A stretch of 64,000 bases of DNA from Chitinophagaceae bacterium (GCA_019638595.1 JAHBTJ010000002.1:62001-126000), one strand, 5' to 3'. Counted from the stretch's first letter, positions 8,726 to 16,894 are shown. Numbers and translations are program-made. The notes: generated by a model from the letters alone, not told the origin.

Positions 8726-9020
8726 GTGATCTTTAATGACAAAATCTTTTGGCTTACTCAAAAAAGGATGGCTGAATTGTTTGGTGTGGAAGTGCCTGGC
8801 ATCAACAAATAGTTTAGCAGGAAGGCAGCCGCATGGTAAAGCTGAATGTGGACTTTTACAATTTGGATGCCATTATTGTCGTAGGCTACGGGTAAACAGT
8901 GATCAGGCAACGCAGTTCCGTATCTGGGCTACCAAAACACTAAGGAAGTTTATTATCAAAGGCTTTGTATTAGAAAAGGAAATTAAAGAACCGGAACGTA
9001 TCTGTTTCCATATACCTTGA
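8726..9020 (+). pseudogene. RhuM-family protein, degenerate middle part
   Basis: Three reading frames must be joined to follow the RhuM family. The first, from 8726, reads VIFNDKIFWLTQKRMAELFG and stops after GINK. The second, from about 8820, reads EGSRMVKLNVDFYNLDAII. The third, from about 8890, reads VNSDQATQFRIWATKTLRKF then IIKGFVL. The expected segment between the first two parts is deleted, and at least two frameshifts are present. The 94-codon frame beginning at 8736 is an artefact of these shifts. RhuM-like proteins are DNA-binding-associated proteins of uncertain role, common beside restriction genes. Confidence 0.75.
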
Positions 9021-9167
9021 TTATGCAGAAAGCAAAATACGATAACCGGTTGTAATCCTCATTTCTTCCCCGCCTCTTTCCCCAATCGCTCTGCTTCTTC
9101 TTTTGGATAAGTTCTATGCTGTTAGATTTACTTTGGCGGTCTATATTGTGAATCCTTTTCTTTGATT

Positions 9168-10178
9168 TCAATTGCCGTTTGCCGGATACTTTAATCCAAA
9201 TCCATAATCATAGCTGATTGTATTGAAGCAATCAATATTATCAGCCCATGCATCTTCTTCATGACTTTTATTCACTATCCCGTTTACAGTATCATTTTTA
9301 AAAGCATCTGCAACTATTTGCATGACCTCCAGCTCGGATGCTGTAAATAATTCTTCATCAAATACACTTCCTTCTGCCGATACAAATTGCTCTCCCATAT
9401 AATTGCCATAATCATGCAGCAATATTTTGACTAACTTCTTTTCCATGGTGTTATCAAATAGCCAATCATAATTCTTTGGCACAGGTCCCTTTTGTATTGC
9501 CTGGTAAGTTAACCCGCTTATTGAAAAACAGGTTTTTTTGAAATGCAGAAAATCTGCATAAAATAAAAGCTTATTCAATTTGGTTTTAAAAGGCTTTACT
9601 TTTTCGGCAAAGTATAAAACCATATTATTTACCTTTTTGATACTCGGAACTTTGTAACCATTTAAAAGGCTTGGCCTTTTCTCTCCAAGCATTAACGTCT
9701 CATACAAATGCTCAAAATCATCCCACCCAAGCAAAGCATGATTAATTTTCCTGTTTATCTTCTCCAGTTCTTCAGTACTAAATTCATTTTTACTGTAATC
9801 AATCAATTGCCTGAATTCTTTTGGGTCTTTCACCATTTGAATGAGTCTTCCATTAGAAACACTGGGAACTTCGCCAGCTTCATAATTACGATATACATTT
9901 ACTCCAAGTCCTAAAATCTCTGCCATTTTATTAGCAGGTAGTCCATATTGTTCCCTTATTGCTATTATTTCGTCAGGGAATGGAATACCATATTTTGCAC
10001 GATATTGATTATAAACCTGGTTGGTATTTACCTCATCCAATTCATCATCTGTAAACTGCTCACCAGTGTCCTTGCACAAATAATACTGGAACATAACCTG
10101 GAATGTTTCCTTGCGGAAATCCATTGTTCGCATTTCTTTTTGGAGTGTAGCTTCGCCCCCTGTAAATGGACTTTTCAT
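9168..10178 (-). CDS. Panacea-domain (DUF4065) antitoxin with MqsA-like HTH N-terminus
   Basis: Using the ATG at 10178 (MKSPFTGGEATLQKEM) the product is 336 residues. Residues about 1-60 resemble the zinc-ribbon part of MqsA/YgiT but lack most of the cysteines. Residues about 65-130 form a helix-turn-helix (LPANKMAEILGLGVNVYRNY). Residues about 175-300 form a Panacea/SocA domain (LNKLLFYADFLHFKK, KGPVPKNYDWLFD). The Panacea domain is known as a toxin-neutralising module that pairs with unrelated toxins. A toxin-like gene lies 77 bp upstream on the same strand, with paired direct repeats ahead of it that the HTH could bind. The antitoxin looks intact although the partner is frameshifted. Confidence 0.85.
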   Translation of the reverse strand: MKSPFTGGEATLQKEMRTMDFRKETFQVMFQYYLCKDTGEQFTDDELDEVNTNQVYNQYRAKYGIPFPDEIIAIREQYGLPANKMAEILGLGVNVYRNYEAGEVPSVSNGRLIQMVKDPKEFRQLIDYSKNEFSTEELEKINRKINHALLGWDDFEHLYETLMLGEKRPSLLNGYKVPSIKKVNNMVLYFAEKVKPFKTKLNKLLFYADFLHFKKTCFSISGLTYQAIQKGPVPKNYDWLFDNTMEKKLVKILLHDYGNYMGEQFVSAEGSVFDEELFTASELEVMQIVADAFKNDTVNGIVNKSHEEDAWADNIDCFNTISYDYGFGLKYPANGN

Positions 10179-10255
10179 TATTTTACAATTTAAAGAATGA
10201 TTCAAGAAATACTTAACTACTCTAATTAAGCATCAAGTCCGAAATCATTGCCTTT

Positions 10256-10602
10256 CTACCTGCAGGGATAATTTATCGGATGCTCTGCAATATGAAATGA
10301 AATACATATTACCTGAGCCCCTGCTATTCCCATCGTTATTTTAATATAAATCTCTTTTCCCTTTACCTGCTTTCCAAACACCCACATATCAGCCCCGCCA
10401 TACAGCTTTTCTGGCAATGGCCCTTCAGCGTAATCTTCAACTACCAGGCTTTTCAATACCTTATTTCTGAAATCCTTAGTAATCTCAAGGTCAAGAAGTG
10501 TTTGAGCATTTTACCCCGGTCATCTCTAACAACAATCCCCCAAATGTTCATTTTAACATGAAAACCCTGTAAAAAAACGTGTATCTCATCTTGATTAGCC
10601 AT
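10256..10602 (-). pseudogene. Frameshifted toxin-like gene (possible MqsR-type partner of the Panacea antitoxin)
   Basis: From the ATG at 10602 the frame encodes MANQDEIHVFLQGFHVKMN and onward, then goes out of frame at the short T-run at 10509-10512 (A-run on the coding strand). Adding one base there restores a ~115-residue protein that continues NAQTLLDLEITKDF and ends with GKEIYIKITMG and ISFHIAEHP, stopping at 10256. The C-terminal strand pattern and placement directly ahead of an MqsA-like antitoxin suggest an MqsR/RelE-like toxin, but I cannot confirm the family. A frame starting at 10456 (66 residues) is just the 3' part. The cause may be inactivation, phase variation at the homopolymer or sequencing error. 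Confidence 0.7.
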
Positions 10603-10611
10603 TGGGTAACG

Positions 10612-10640
10612 CAAATATAAATAATTTCCTAAAAAACAAC
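10612..10640 (-). promoter_or_regulatory. Putative Bacteroidota promoter for the toxin-antitoxin operon
   Basis: On the minus strand TATATTTG (10612-10619) fits the -7 consensus TAnnTTTG, with a TTG-containing -33 region at 10638-10640. The predicted start point is close to the ATG at 10602, so the leader would be very short. Confidence 0.5.
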
Positions 10641-10697
10641 TTTAAGGTTGAAAAATATGATATTATTGAATATTATACACTTTTAAGGTTGAAAAAT
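10641..10697. promoter_or_regulatory. Paired 16-bp direct repeats, likely operator of the toxin-antitoxin operon
   Basis: TTTAAGGTTGAAAAAT occurs at 10641-10656 and again at 10682-10697. The copies are 41 bp apart, close to four helical turns, just upstream of the putative -33 element. Autoregulation by the HTH of the antitoxin is the natural reading. Confidence 0.55.
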
Positions 10698-10808
10698 TGG
10701 CATATGCAAAAAGTCAATCTAAATACCGTAAAAAACAGCTACCCATAGCATTTCCGGCAGTAAAGAAAATAAAGGGACAACCATAAGAACAGTTAATAAC
10801 GTTGGGGC

Positions 10809-11063
10809 TTAAATAATATCTTTCATGCCTTTCATTAAACCGGTAAGTGATACCACATCAATACCCTTACTCATTGTCCAGTCATCGTGCGAAGGTGTTA
10901 CTACAAAACTGTGTTTGGGTGCAATGTCGCTAATGGCAATATGGTTGCCTTTGGAGAGTGCTGGCGAATAGGATGCTTTACATTCTATAGCTATTACCTG
11001 GTGGTTGAGTTGTAATACAAAATCAATTTCGGCTCCCCCCGCAGTGCGATAATAAAACAGATT
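10809..11063 (-). pseudogene. C-terminal remnant of an ATPase with DUF4143
   Basis: The minus-strand frame from about 11063 to the TAA at 10809 reads YYRTAGGAEIDFVLQLNHQV, then IAIECKASYSPALSKGN and TPSHDDWTMSKGIDV. This is the conserved end of AAA+ ATPases carrying DUF4143, a PD-(D/E)XK-like module with E-x-D and E-C-K. No ATP-binding part or start codon precedes it, so only the last ~85 residues survive. The region 11064-11322 beyond it shows no recognisable gene. Confidence 0.75.
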
Positions 11064-11322
11064 TTACAACTAAGCAAAATTCAAAATAGATTTTAGATTT
11101 GCATATTTATGTAGCGTAGCTTTATATAAACATTTGTTGTAAAAGGTATTGTTTTTGTTTGGCGGGTAGATTCAGAATAGCGTTTTCAACTTTATTTTCC
11201 GGTCAATCATTGATAAGATTTTAACCTTGCTATGGACATAAGCCGGGATTTTATATTGGAGTATTCAAATATTACAGACCCCCGGGCTATAAGAGATAAA
11301 AATCCTAAATTGATCATTTGAA

Positions 11323-12813
11323 TTGATGAACCCGGAACGAATTAAACGTTTACTAAAGCAAAAAGAGAATATCCACCTTGAATTTAAGGAGGCTGCCACT
11401 GCTTTGCCGGGCAATCTTTTTGAAACTATCTGCGCCATGCTTAACCGTGATGGTGGCGATATTCTTTTAGGTGTTGATGACAATGGAAAGGTTTCGGGAG
11501 TTGATGAGAATGCAGTCGCGAAAATGATAACCGATCTGGTCAATCTTTCCAATAACCCGCAAAAGCTCGATCCGCCGTTTATTCTTTTCCCGCAGGTATA
11601 TGATATCAATAGCCGGAAGATCATTCATATCCAGGCGCCGGCAAGTTCGCAGGTGCATAAAACCGGGAAGATCATTTACGATCGCAGTAATGACGGCGAT
11701 TTTAAAGTAGAGCAACCTCACCGGATCGCGGAAATGGCCAACCGTAAGCGCAATCATTATACGGAAGGTCTTATTTATCCTGCTTTGCGAATGGAGGACT
11801 TTAAGCAGGAACTCTTTCCTAAAGTCCGCAACCTTATCCGCAGCAATAACCCGGCTCATCCCTGGCTTGCATTGGATGACCTGCAGATGATGGAAATTTC
11901 CGGGCTTTGGAAAAAGGACTATCTGAATGGCCAGGAAGGGTTTACGCTGGCTGCTGCTTTACTGCTGGGTAAGGATAAAGTTATTCAGCAGATCGTACCC
12001 CATTATAAGATAGATGCGCTGGTAAGAATAAACAATGTTGAGCGCTACGATGACAGGCTATATATCCGGACCAATCTTGTGGAAGCCTATGAGCTGTTGA
12101 TGGATTTTGTGAGCCGCCATCTGCCGGATAAATTTTACCTGAAAGGCGATCAGCGAATAAGCCTTCGTAACACCATATTCCGGGAAATTGCTGCCAACCT
12201 CATCATTCACCGGGAATACACCAATGCGGCGCCCGGCACTTTTGTTATTTATGCCGACCGGGTGGAGACAGAAAATGCCAATAACCCACATGGCGAAGGG
12301 CCGATTGACCCTGCTAATTTTGTTCCTTTCCCTAAAAACCCATTGATCGCAAAATTCTTTATTCAACTGGGGCGGGCAGAGGAATTGGGTTCCGGCATAT
12401 TGACCACCAGCCGATTAATGAAAGAATATGCGGGCAAAGGCAAGGCAGTATTTATAGAAGGAGGGACTTTTAAAACCATTATTCCTTTGCCTGATGGGAA
12501 AGGCATGGCGATAAATGGCACGATAAATGGCACGATAAATGGCACGATAAGTGACACGATAAATGATACGATAAATGATACTGTAAGTGATACTGTAAAA
12601 GAGAGGCTGAGTAAGGCTGTAAAACTGCTACTTGAAAAGCCGGGAATGAAAGTCAATGAATTGATCGAAAAACTGGCAGTTTCTGAGCGAACTGCGAAGC
12701 GGGATCTGGAGAAGATCCGGCCATTGGTAGAGTACAGGGGCAGTAAGAAAACAGGGGGATATTTCCTGACCGATTATATGCTTTCAAAACTGAGTAAAGA
12801 GCAGAACGACTAA
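11323..12813 (+). CDS. AlbA_2 (Schlafen) domain ATP-binding protein with HATPase_c_4 and tandem repeat
   Basis: The 496-residue product starts MNPERIKRLLKQKENIHLEF. The AlbA_2 domain spans about residues 10-125, with HLEFKEAATALPGNLFETIC and GGDILLGVDDNGKV. The HATPase_c_4-like region lies at about 285-365, with TIFREIAANLIIHREY and GRAEELGSGILT. A run of near-identical four-residue units (NGTI/NDTI type) at about 397-425 precedes a C-terminal winged helix (AKRDLEKIRPLVEYRG). Related proteins are annotated as RecG-like or transcriptional regulators; function is unproven. A broken paralogue of its 5' end is found at 1513. The gene looks intact and lies between remnants. Confidence 0.87.
   Translation: MMNPERIKRLLKQKENIHLEFKEAATALPGNLFETICAMLNRDGGDILLGVDDNGKVSGVDENAVAKMITDLVNLSNNPQKLDPPFILFPQVYDINSRKIIHIQAPASSQVHKTGKIIYDRSNDGDFKVEQPHRIAEMANRKRNHYTEGLIYPALRMEDFKQELFPKVRNLIRSNNPAHPWLALDDLQMMEISGLWKKDYLNGQEGFTLAAALLLGKDKVIQQIVPHYKIDALVRINNVERYDDRLYIRTNLVEAYELLMDFVSRHLPDKFYLKGDQRISLRNTIFREIAANLIIHREYTNAAPGTFVIYADRVETENANNPHGEGPIDPANFVPFPKNPLIAKFFIQLGRAEELGSGILTTSRLMKEYAGKGKAVFIEGGTFKTIIPLPDGKGMAINGTINGTINGTISDTINDTINDTVSDTVKERLSKAVKLLLEKPGMKVNELIEKLAVSERTAKRDLEKIRPLVEYRGSKKTGGYFLTDYMLSKLSKEQND
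12511..12594. repeat. In-frame 12-bp minisatellite inside the AlbA_2 gene
   Basis: Seven tandem 12-bp units run from 12511 to 12594. The first three are identical (ATAAATGGCACG) and the later ones drift (ATAAGTGACACG, ATAAATGATACG and so on). Each unit encodes four residues, so copy-number changes keep the frame and only alter the linker between the ATPase-like and winged-helix parts. Confidence 0.9.
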
Positions 12814-12824
12814 AAACTCCTGAT

Positions 12825-13136
12825 TTGTCAGAGCCAGGCATAGATAGAAAAATACAGCTATTCCGCTCCCTTTTCAAAGGTCGCGAAGACGTATTTGCGA
12901 CTCGTTGGGAAATACCCGCCGGTTCTCCGGGCGGGGAAGGAAAGAGCGGGTATATGCCTGCTTATTTGTATGACCCCTACCGATACAAGGCTCATAAAAT
13001 GAAAGGCGGTACTTTTCAATCATACACTGACAAAAAATATTTACCGCTTACGGATGACCAGCTTATAAAACATTTGAACGGCGGGCAGCTTATAGGAGTA
13101 TACCCTTTATTACAAAACAATGCAACATTAATATAA
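12825..13136 (+). pseudogene. TOTE conflict system primase, N-terminal stub
   Basis: The 103-codon frame, starting at a TTG, contains KIQLFRSLFKGREDVFATRW, then GKSGYMPAYLYDPYRYKAHK and LTDDQLIKHLNGGQLIGVYP. These are the conserved N-terminal segments of the archaeo-eukaryotic-type primase of TOTE conflict systems, whose full proteins run to hundreds of residues with primase, helicase and nuclease parts. Here the homology ends after LLQN and the frame stops at 13136. No continuation follows, so this is a truncated remnant of a defence gene. It starts 11 bp after the AlbA_2 gene ends. Confidence 0.75.
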
Positions 13137-13190
13137 CATTATAGTGTAACAACTTCCATATTTTGGGGATGATCTTAAATAATCACACCA

Positions 13191-13865
13191 TTATCTATTT
13201 GCATCTTGTTCACTAGTAAGTTTGTCTTTAAGTTCTTGAATAACTATTTCATAGTTTATAAGATTACTGTCTGCTATTTGAACGTTGTTCTCAAAAAGAA
13301 TAATTTTTTCGTCTTTGCCAAATGCAAGTTTGTAATTTTTCCCATGCCAGTTTTTTGATGCTGTAGAACCTGATTTTAAAAGAAAATCTGGTTGCTTTTC
13401 TAATCTATCGGAGATTTTGTTTTTTCCTAAATTAAACAGAAACAGGAATATCAAAATAAATGCTCCCCCTAAAAATATTGCTAAAAAAACCGGTTGCTTT
13501 TTTGTGGTTTTTTCACTTTGAGGCCTCTCTTCTTCAACATTTAGATCATTGGTAACGGTACCGTGAAGTATATAACCTTTCTTTGGAACGGTTTCAATTA
13601 TTTGTTTATTGGTGTCGGCAAGTGCTTTTCGCAGAATTGAAATTCCTTGATTTAGACCATCATCTGCACCTCCATAATTGTTCCATATTTTCGAAATGAG
13701 CATTTCTCTGCTAACCAGTTTTCCTTCATTTTTTACAAGAATGTCTAATATTTCTATTAACCTGGGTTCCAGCTTAGTCTGCAATCCAGTTTCAAGATTA
13801 GTGAGGAGGTTGACCGAACCATCAACCAAAAAACAATTATTTAAGACAAAAAAAATACGCTCCAT
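13191..13865 (-). CDS. CadC/ToxR-like membrane-bound winged-helix regulator
   Basis: Starting at ATG 13865 (MERIFFVLNN) the product has 224 residues; an upstream in-frame start at 13925 would add a non-conserved hydrophobic leader. Residues about 5-100 form an OmpR/PhoB-type DNA-binding winged helix (Trans_reg_C): LEPRLIEILDILVKNEGKLV, SREMLISKIWN, ISILRKALAD, VPKKGYIL. A single membrane span follows (about 125-145, FLAIFLGGAFILIFLFLFNL), then a short extracytoplasmic part. This is the CadC/ToxR one-component layout, without a receiver domain. It is divergent from the hydrolase gene at 14003 with 137 bp between them, so that gene is its likely target (inference). Confidence 0.85.
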   Translation of the reverse strand: MERIFFVLNNCFLVDGSVNLLTNLETGLQTKLEPRLIEILDILVKNEGKLVSREMLISKIWNNYGGADDGLNQGISILRKALADTNKQIIETVPKKGYILHGTVTNDLNVEEERPQSEKTTKKQPVFLAIFLGGAFILIFLFLFNLGKNKISDRLEKQPDFLLKSGSTASKNWHGKNYKLAFGKDEKIILFENNVQIADSNLINYEIVIQELKDKLTSEQDANR

Positions 13866-13961
13866 GGCAATTTTTAGCGAAACTACTGAATAAGGAAAGC
13901 TTTTGAGATATCTATAGCTAAACAAAAGGTTTTCTATAGAAATAAGACTCTAAGTAGTAGG

Positions 13962-13969
13962 TAGTTTTG
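13962..13969 (+). promoter_or_regulatory. Putative -7 element of the serine hydrolase gene
   Basis: TAGTTTTG matches the Bacteroidota -7 consensus TAnnTTTG, 33 bp ahead of the ATG at 14003. A -33 match is poor, which would suit a promoter that needs an activator such as the divergent CadC-like protein. Confidence 0.35.
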
Positions 13970-14002
13970 GAGCTCAAATTAATATCTTAAATAAGTTTTA
14001 AT

Positions 14003-15511
14003 ATGAAACTGATATTTCTGTTCCTTTTTTTACCTATTGGCACAATAGCATATGCCCAAACCAATACCCCAAAATTAGACAGTTTCTTTAATTCGCTTTA
14101 TGCTTATGGGCAGATAAACGGGAATGTTCTTGTTGCGGAAAACGGACAACCTGTTTATCAAAAGTCATTTGGGTATTCAAATTTTAAAACCAGGATGCCT
14201 AATAATGAATATTCAGGTTTTTCTCTGGCTTCGGTTTCAAAAATATTTACATCAACCGCCATTTTACAACTTAAGGAAAAGGGAAAATTAAGATTAGATG
14301 ACTTTGTAGCTAAATATTTCCCGGATTTCCCCTATCCTGAAATTACTATCCGGCATTTGCTTACCCATACATCCGGCTTACCCGAAATAGAAATTTTCAG
14401 GCAACAGGTAAAAGAAAATCCAAATAAAGTTTTTACAAATAAGGACTTTTTGCCCACCTTAAAAAAAATAAACCAGCCTTTAGCCTTTAAGCCAAATGAC
14501 AAATATCAGTACACCAATGCTAATTACATTTTATTAGCATTACTTGTAGAAAAAGTTTCCGGTCTTACTTTTCAAGAATATTTACAAAAAAACATCTTTA
14601 GTCCTGCAAAAATGACAAGTACCTATTTTCAAAATGACATTACACAAATGGGAAACAAAAATCGCGTTGTTGATTATGATTACCCTTTTCTTTTTTCTAC
14701 CGAATTAGAAAACGTTGATAGTGTAAAAAGATACAGGGTAAGAATGTTGAGTTTAAGTGGCTTCGTTGGTAATGGCAATATTATATCAACTACCGCCGAT
14801 ATGTTAAAATTTGATCAGGCGCTTTACACAGGAAAATTAATTAAACAAGCATCGTTGAATGAAGCATTCGCACCTAACAAATTAAATAATGGACAACTAA
14901 CACAAACGGTTTTTGGAGGAGAAAAAGCATCTTATGGCTTAGGCTGGTTTATTGCATCAGACAGTTCAAAAGGAAAAATTGTCGGGCATACAGGGGGTGT
15001 TCCGGGTGCGTTGAGCATTTTAGTGCGAAACATTGACAAAAAACAAACGGTTATTCTCTTTGATAACACATTTAACAGAAGCCTTCATCAAAATGGTTTA
15101 AATGCAATGAATATTCTTAGCAACAAGCCTGTATCTATTTCAAAACAATCGTTGACGAAAATTTACGGTAGTACTTTAGTTGAGAAAGGAGTTGACATCG
15201 CCTTTATCAAATTTCAGGAATTGAAAGACGATACTTCTCATTATTATCTAAGTGAAGATGATATGAATGATTTAGGCTTGCAGCTTCTTTATGCGGCGAC
15301 ATTCAACGGACATAGTGAACTTGCTTTAGAAGTCTTGAAACAAAACATCTTATTATTTCCCAATAGCTTTAATAGTTATGATAGCTATGGCGAGGCATTG
15401 GCAAAAACAGGAAAGAAAAATGAAGCTATTTTTATGTATCGTAAATCTGTTAAACTAAATCCGGACAATGAAAATGGAAAAAATTTCTTAGAGGAGTTGT
15501 TGAAAAAATAA
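14003..15511 (+). CDS. Secreted serine beta-lactamase-like hydrolase with C-terminal TPR
   Basis: The 502-residue product has a signal peptide (MKLIFLFLFLPIGTIAYAQ) and a class C beta-lactamase/penicillin-binding-protein fold. The S-x-x-K nucleophile motif lies in SLASVSKIFTS (about residue 80), the Y-x-N motif in YQYTNANY (about 170) and the third motif in GHTGGVPG (about 330). The last ~90 residues hold a TPR-like pair of helices (LYAATFNGHSELALEVLKQN; MYRKSVKLNPDNENG). Such proteins are peptidases or esterases more often than true beta-lactamases, so resistance should not be assumed. The divergent CadC-like regulator probably controls it. Confidence 0.9.
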   Translation: MKLIFLFLFLPIGTIAYAQTNTPKLDSFFNSLYAYGQINGNVLVAENGQPVYQKSFGYSNFKTRMPNNEYSGFSLASVSKIFTSTAILQLKEKGKLRLDDFVAKYFPDFPYPEITIRHLLTHTSGLPEIEIFRQQVKENPNKVFTNKDFLPTLKKINQPLAFKPNDKYQYTNANYILLALLVEKVSGLTFQEYLQKNIFSPAKMTSTYFQNDITQMGNKNRVVDYDYPFLFSTELENVDSVKRYRVRMLSLSGFVGNGNIISTTADMLKFDQALYTGKLIKQASLNEAFAPNKLNNGQLTQTVFGGEKASYGLGWFIASDSSKGKIVGHTGGVPGALSILVRNIDKKQTVILFDNTFNRSLHQNGLNAMNILSNKPVSISKQSLTKIYGSTLVEKGVDIAFIKFQELKDDTSHYYLSEDDMNDLGLQLLYAATFNGHSELALEVLKQNILLFPNSFNSYDSYGEALAKTGKKNEAIFMYRKSVKLNPDNENGKNFLEELLKK

Positions 15512-15577
15512 AAATTAGTGAGTGCTGATAAAACGTACGAACGCACAACATTACATTTGGCAGATGTGCGACCGGCA

Positions 15578-16849
15578 TCAAAACAGCGTTGCCTGCTCCG
15601 GCTTTCTTTTCAGCTCGCCCTCATTAAAAAAATAGATCCTGCCATGCTCGCCGTCATATCCCGGTGTAAAATGTTTTTCATCTTTACGAAGCCGTTCTAT
15701 GGCGATTGCCAGCGTAGGATGAAAGCGGCGGATATCTTCAACAGGTGTATGCACCAATAAATCGAATTCATTTCCGAAATAGGATATTGCCTGCGTATAT
15801 TTCTTTTCAACCGCTTTGCTTGTTTCACTAAAGCCCATGATCTCCGCGAATATTTCCGGTAACGGCAATATATATTGAAAAGGTTGAAAGCTGTTCTCTG
15901 TCTCCTGTTCCCCGCGGTTGGAAAGCTGCTCTACCCTGTGGGCTACACCTATGGTTAAGGGCCTGCCGCACGTGGGACAAATGCCGGTTGTTGCTTCTTT
16001 TGGACTTACTGAAATTTTACAGTTCCTGTGCCCGTCATTATAGTATTTGCCACGCTGCGGGTAATACTCCCAGGTGCCGGAAAAACCCTGCTTTGTTTTA
16101 ATAGCATGGAACATGGCATCATAACCCAGCCCGGCATTCAAAAGATTTACCTCACGCCCGAGCTTAAACGCAGAATGCGCATCGGAATTAGAGATCAGTG
16201 TAAGATGATCCAGCTCCGCATACCTGCGGCACATACGCGGATCGGCAGACAGGCTGGTTTCTACCGCAAATAATTCACCGGTAACATCCTTAAAGCAATC
16301 CTGCAGGGAGTTGTGCCCGTTCATACCGCCCAGTGCTGAATACCAGGGCGTCCATATATGTGCCGGGATAAAATGCACGTTAGGTGAAACTTCCAATACG
16401 ATCTTCAGTAATTCATGCGCCTGCAAATGGAGTGTAGGTCTCCCATCCAGCGACAGATCGCCATACCTGCTCAACGCTTTATTAACAAGACCTGCGGTTT
16501 CAAAATCAGGCGCGTAGATGAGGTGGTGATTTTTGTATTGCTTGCCTTTGATAATGTATTCGCAACTCACTTCCGTAGACAAGCAAAAGTAAACCGTTCT
16601 GCCGGCAGGAGTGGCTCCCGGTAGTTCCTTTAATTCAGGTATATGCTTTAAGGTGTAAAACCCGTTACCGGCGGGTTTCAGCTTCTCCTCCAACTCGCGT
16701 ATCCATGCGGGATGGGTGAAATCACCGGTGCTCACCACATCAATTCCTTTTATTACCGCCCACTGATACATGGTTTCCAGGCATAGGAATTTACTGGTAG
16801 CGGCAGCGTAGTGAGAATGCGTATGGAGATCGGCGATATATAACATCAC
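15578..16849 (-). CDS. Endonuclease Q homologue (PHP-domain DNA repair nuclease)
   Basis: The 423-residue product begins MMLYIADLHTHSHYAAATSK, a PHP metal site. More metal ligands follow in STGDFTHPAW, FIPAHIWTPWYS and SNSDAHSAFKLGRE. A Cys-rich element, HRNCKISVSP followed by GICPTCGRPL (about residues 280-310), fits the zinc finger of EndoQ, and a helical C-terminal domain follows. EndoQ nicks DNA 5' of deaminated bases (uracil, hypoxanthine) and abasic sites; it was first known in archaea and some bacteria. Length and order match. It is transcribed convergently with the hydrolase gene and stands alone. Confidence 0.87.
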   Translation of the reverse strand: MMLYIADLHTHSHYAAATSKFLCLETMYQWAVIKGIDVVSTGDFTHPAWIRELEEKLKPAGNGFYTLKHIPELKELPGATPAGRTVYFCLSTEVSCEYIIKGKQYKNHHLIYAPDFETAGLVNKALSRYGDLSLDGRPTLHLQAHELLKIVLEVSPNVHFIPAHIWTPWYSALGGMNGHNSLQDCFKDVTGELFAVETSLSADPRMCRRYAELDHLTLISNSDAHSAFKLGREVNLLNAGLGYDAMFHAIKTKQGFSGTWEYYPQRGKYYNDGHRNCKISVSPKEATTGICPTCGRPLTIGVAHRVEQLSNRGEQETENSFQPFQYILPLPEIFAEIMGFSETSKAVEKKYTQAISYFGNEFDLLVHTPVEDIRRFHPTLAIAIERLRKDEKHFTPGYDGEHGRIYFFNEGELKRKPEQATLF

Positions 16850-16894
16850 ACAAAATTACTAAAATAATTAGTTTTTAAAAACCTGTATATAGGG

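Noticed and set aside
8736-9020. 94-codon plus-strand frame as a small gene
   Set aside because: Its translation mixes three frames of a degenerate RhuM gene, so it is annotated as a pseudogene instead.
9035-9170. Minus-strand peptide RTYPKEEAERLGKEAGKK ending near 9060
   Set aside because: It looks like the tail of a real protein, but it has an in-frame stop just upstream and no recognisable family; it is probably decay debris.
11233-11322. Short frame MDISRDFILEYSNITDPRAI and onward (29 codons) just before the AlbA_2 gene
   Set aside because: The I-T-D-P-R pattern recalls the start of some transposases, but it is too short and lacks any catalytic motif or inverted repeats, so no element is called.
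14003-15511. True AmpC beta-lactamase resistance gene
   Set aside because: The motifs are shared with many peptidases and esterases, and the C-terminal TPR is atypical of resistance enzymes.
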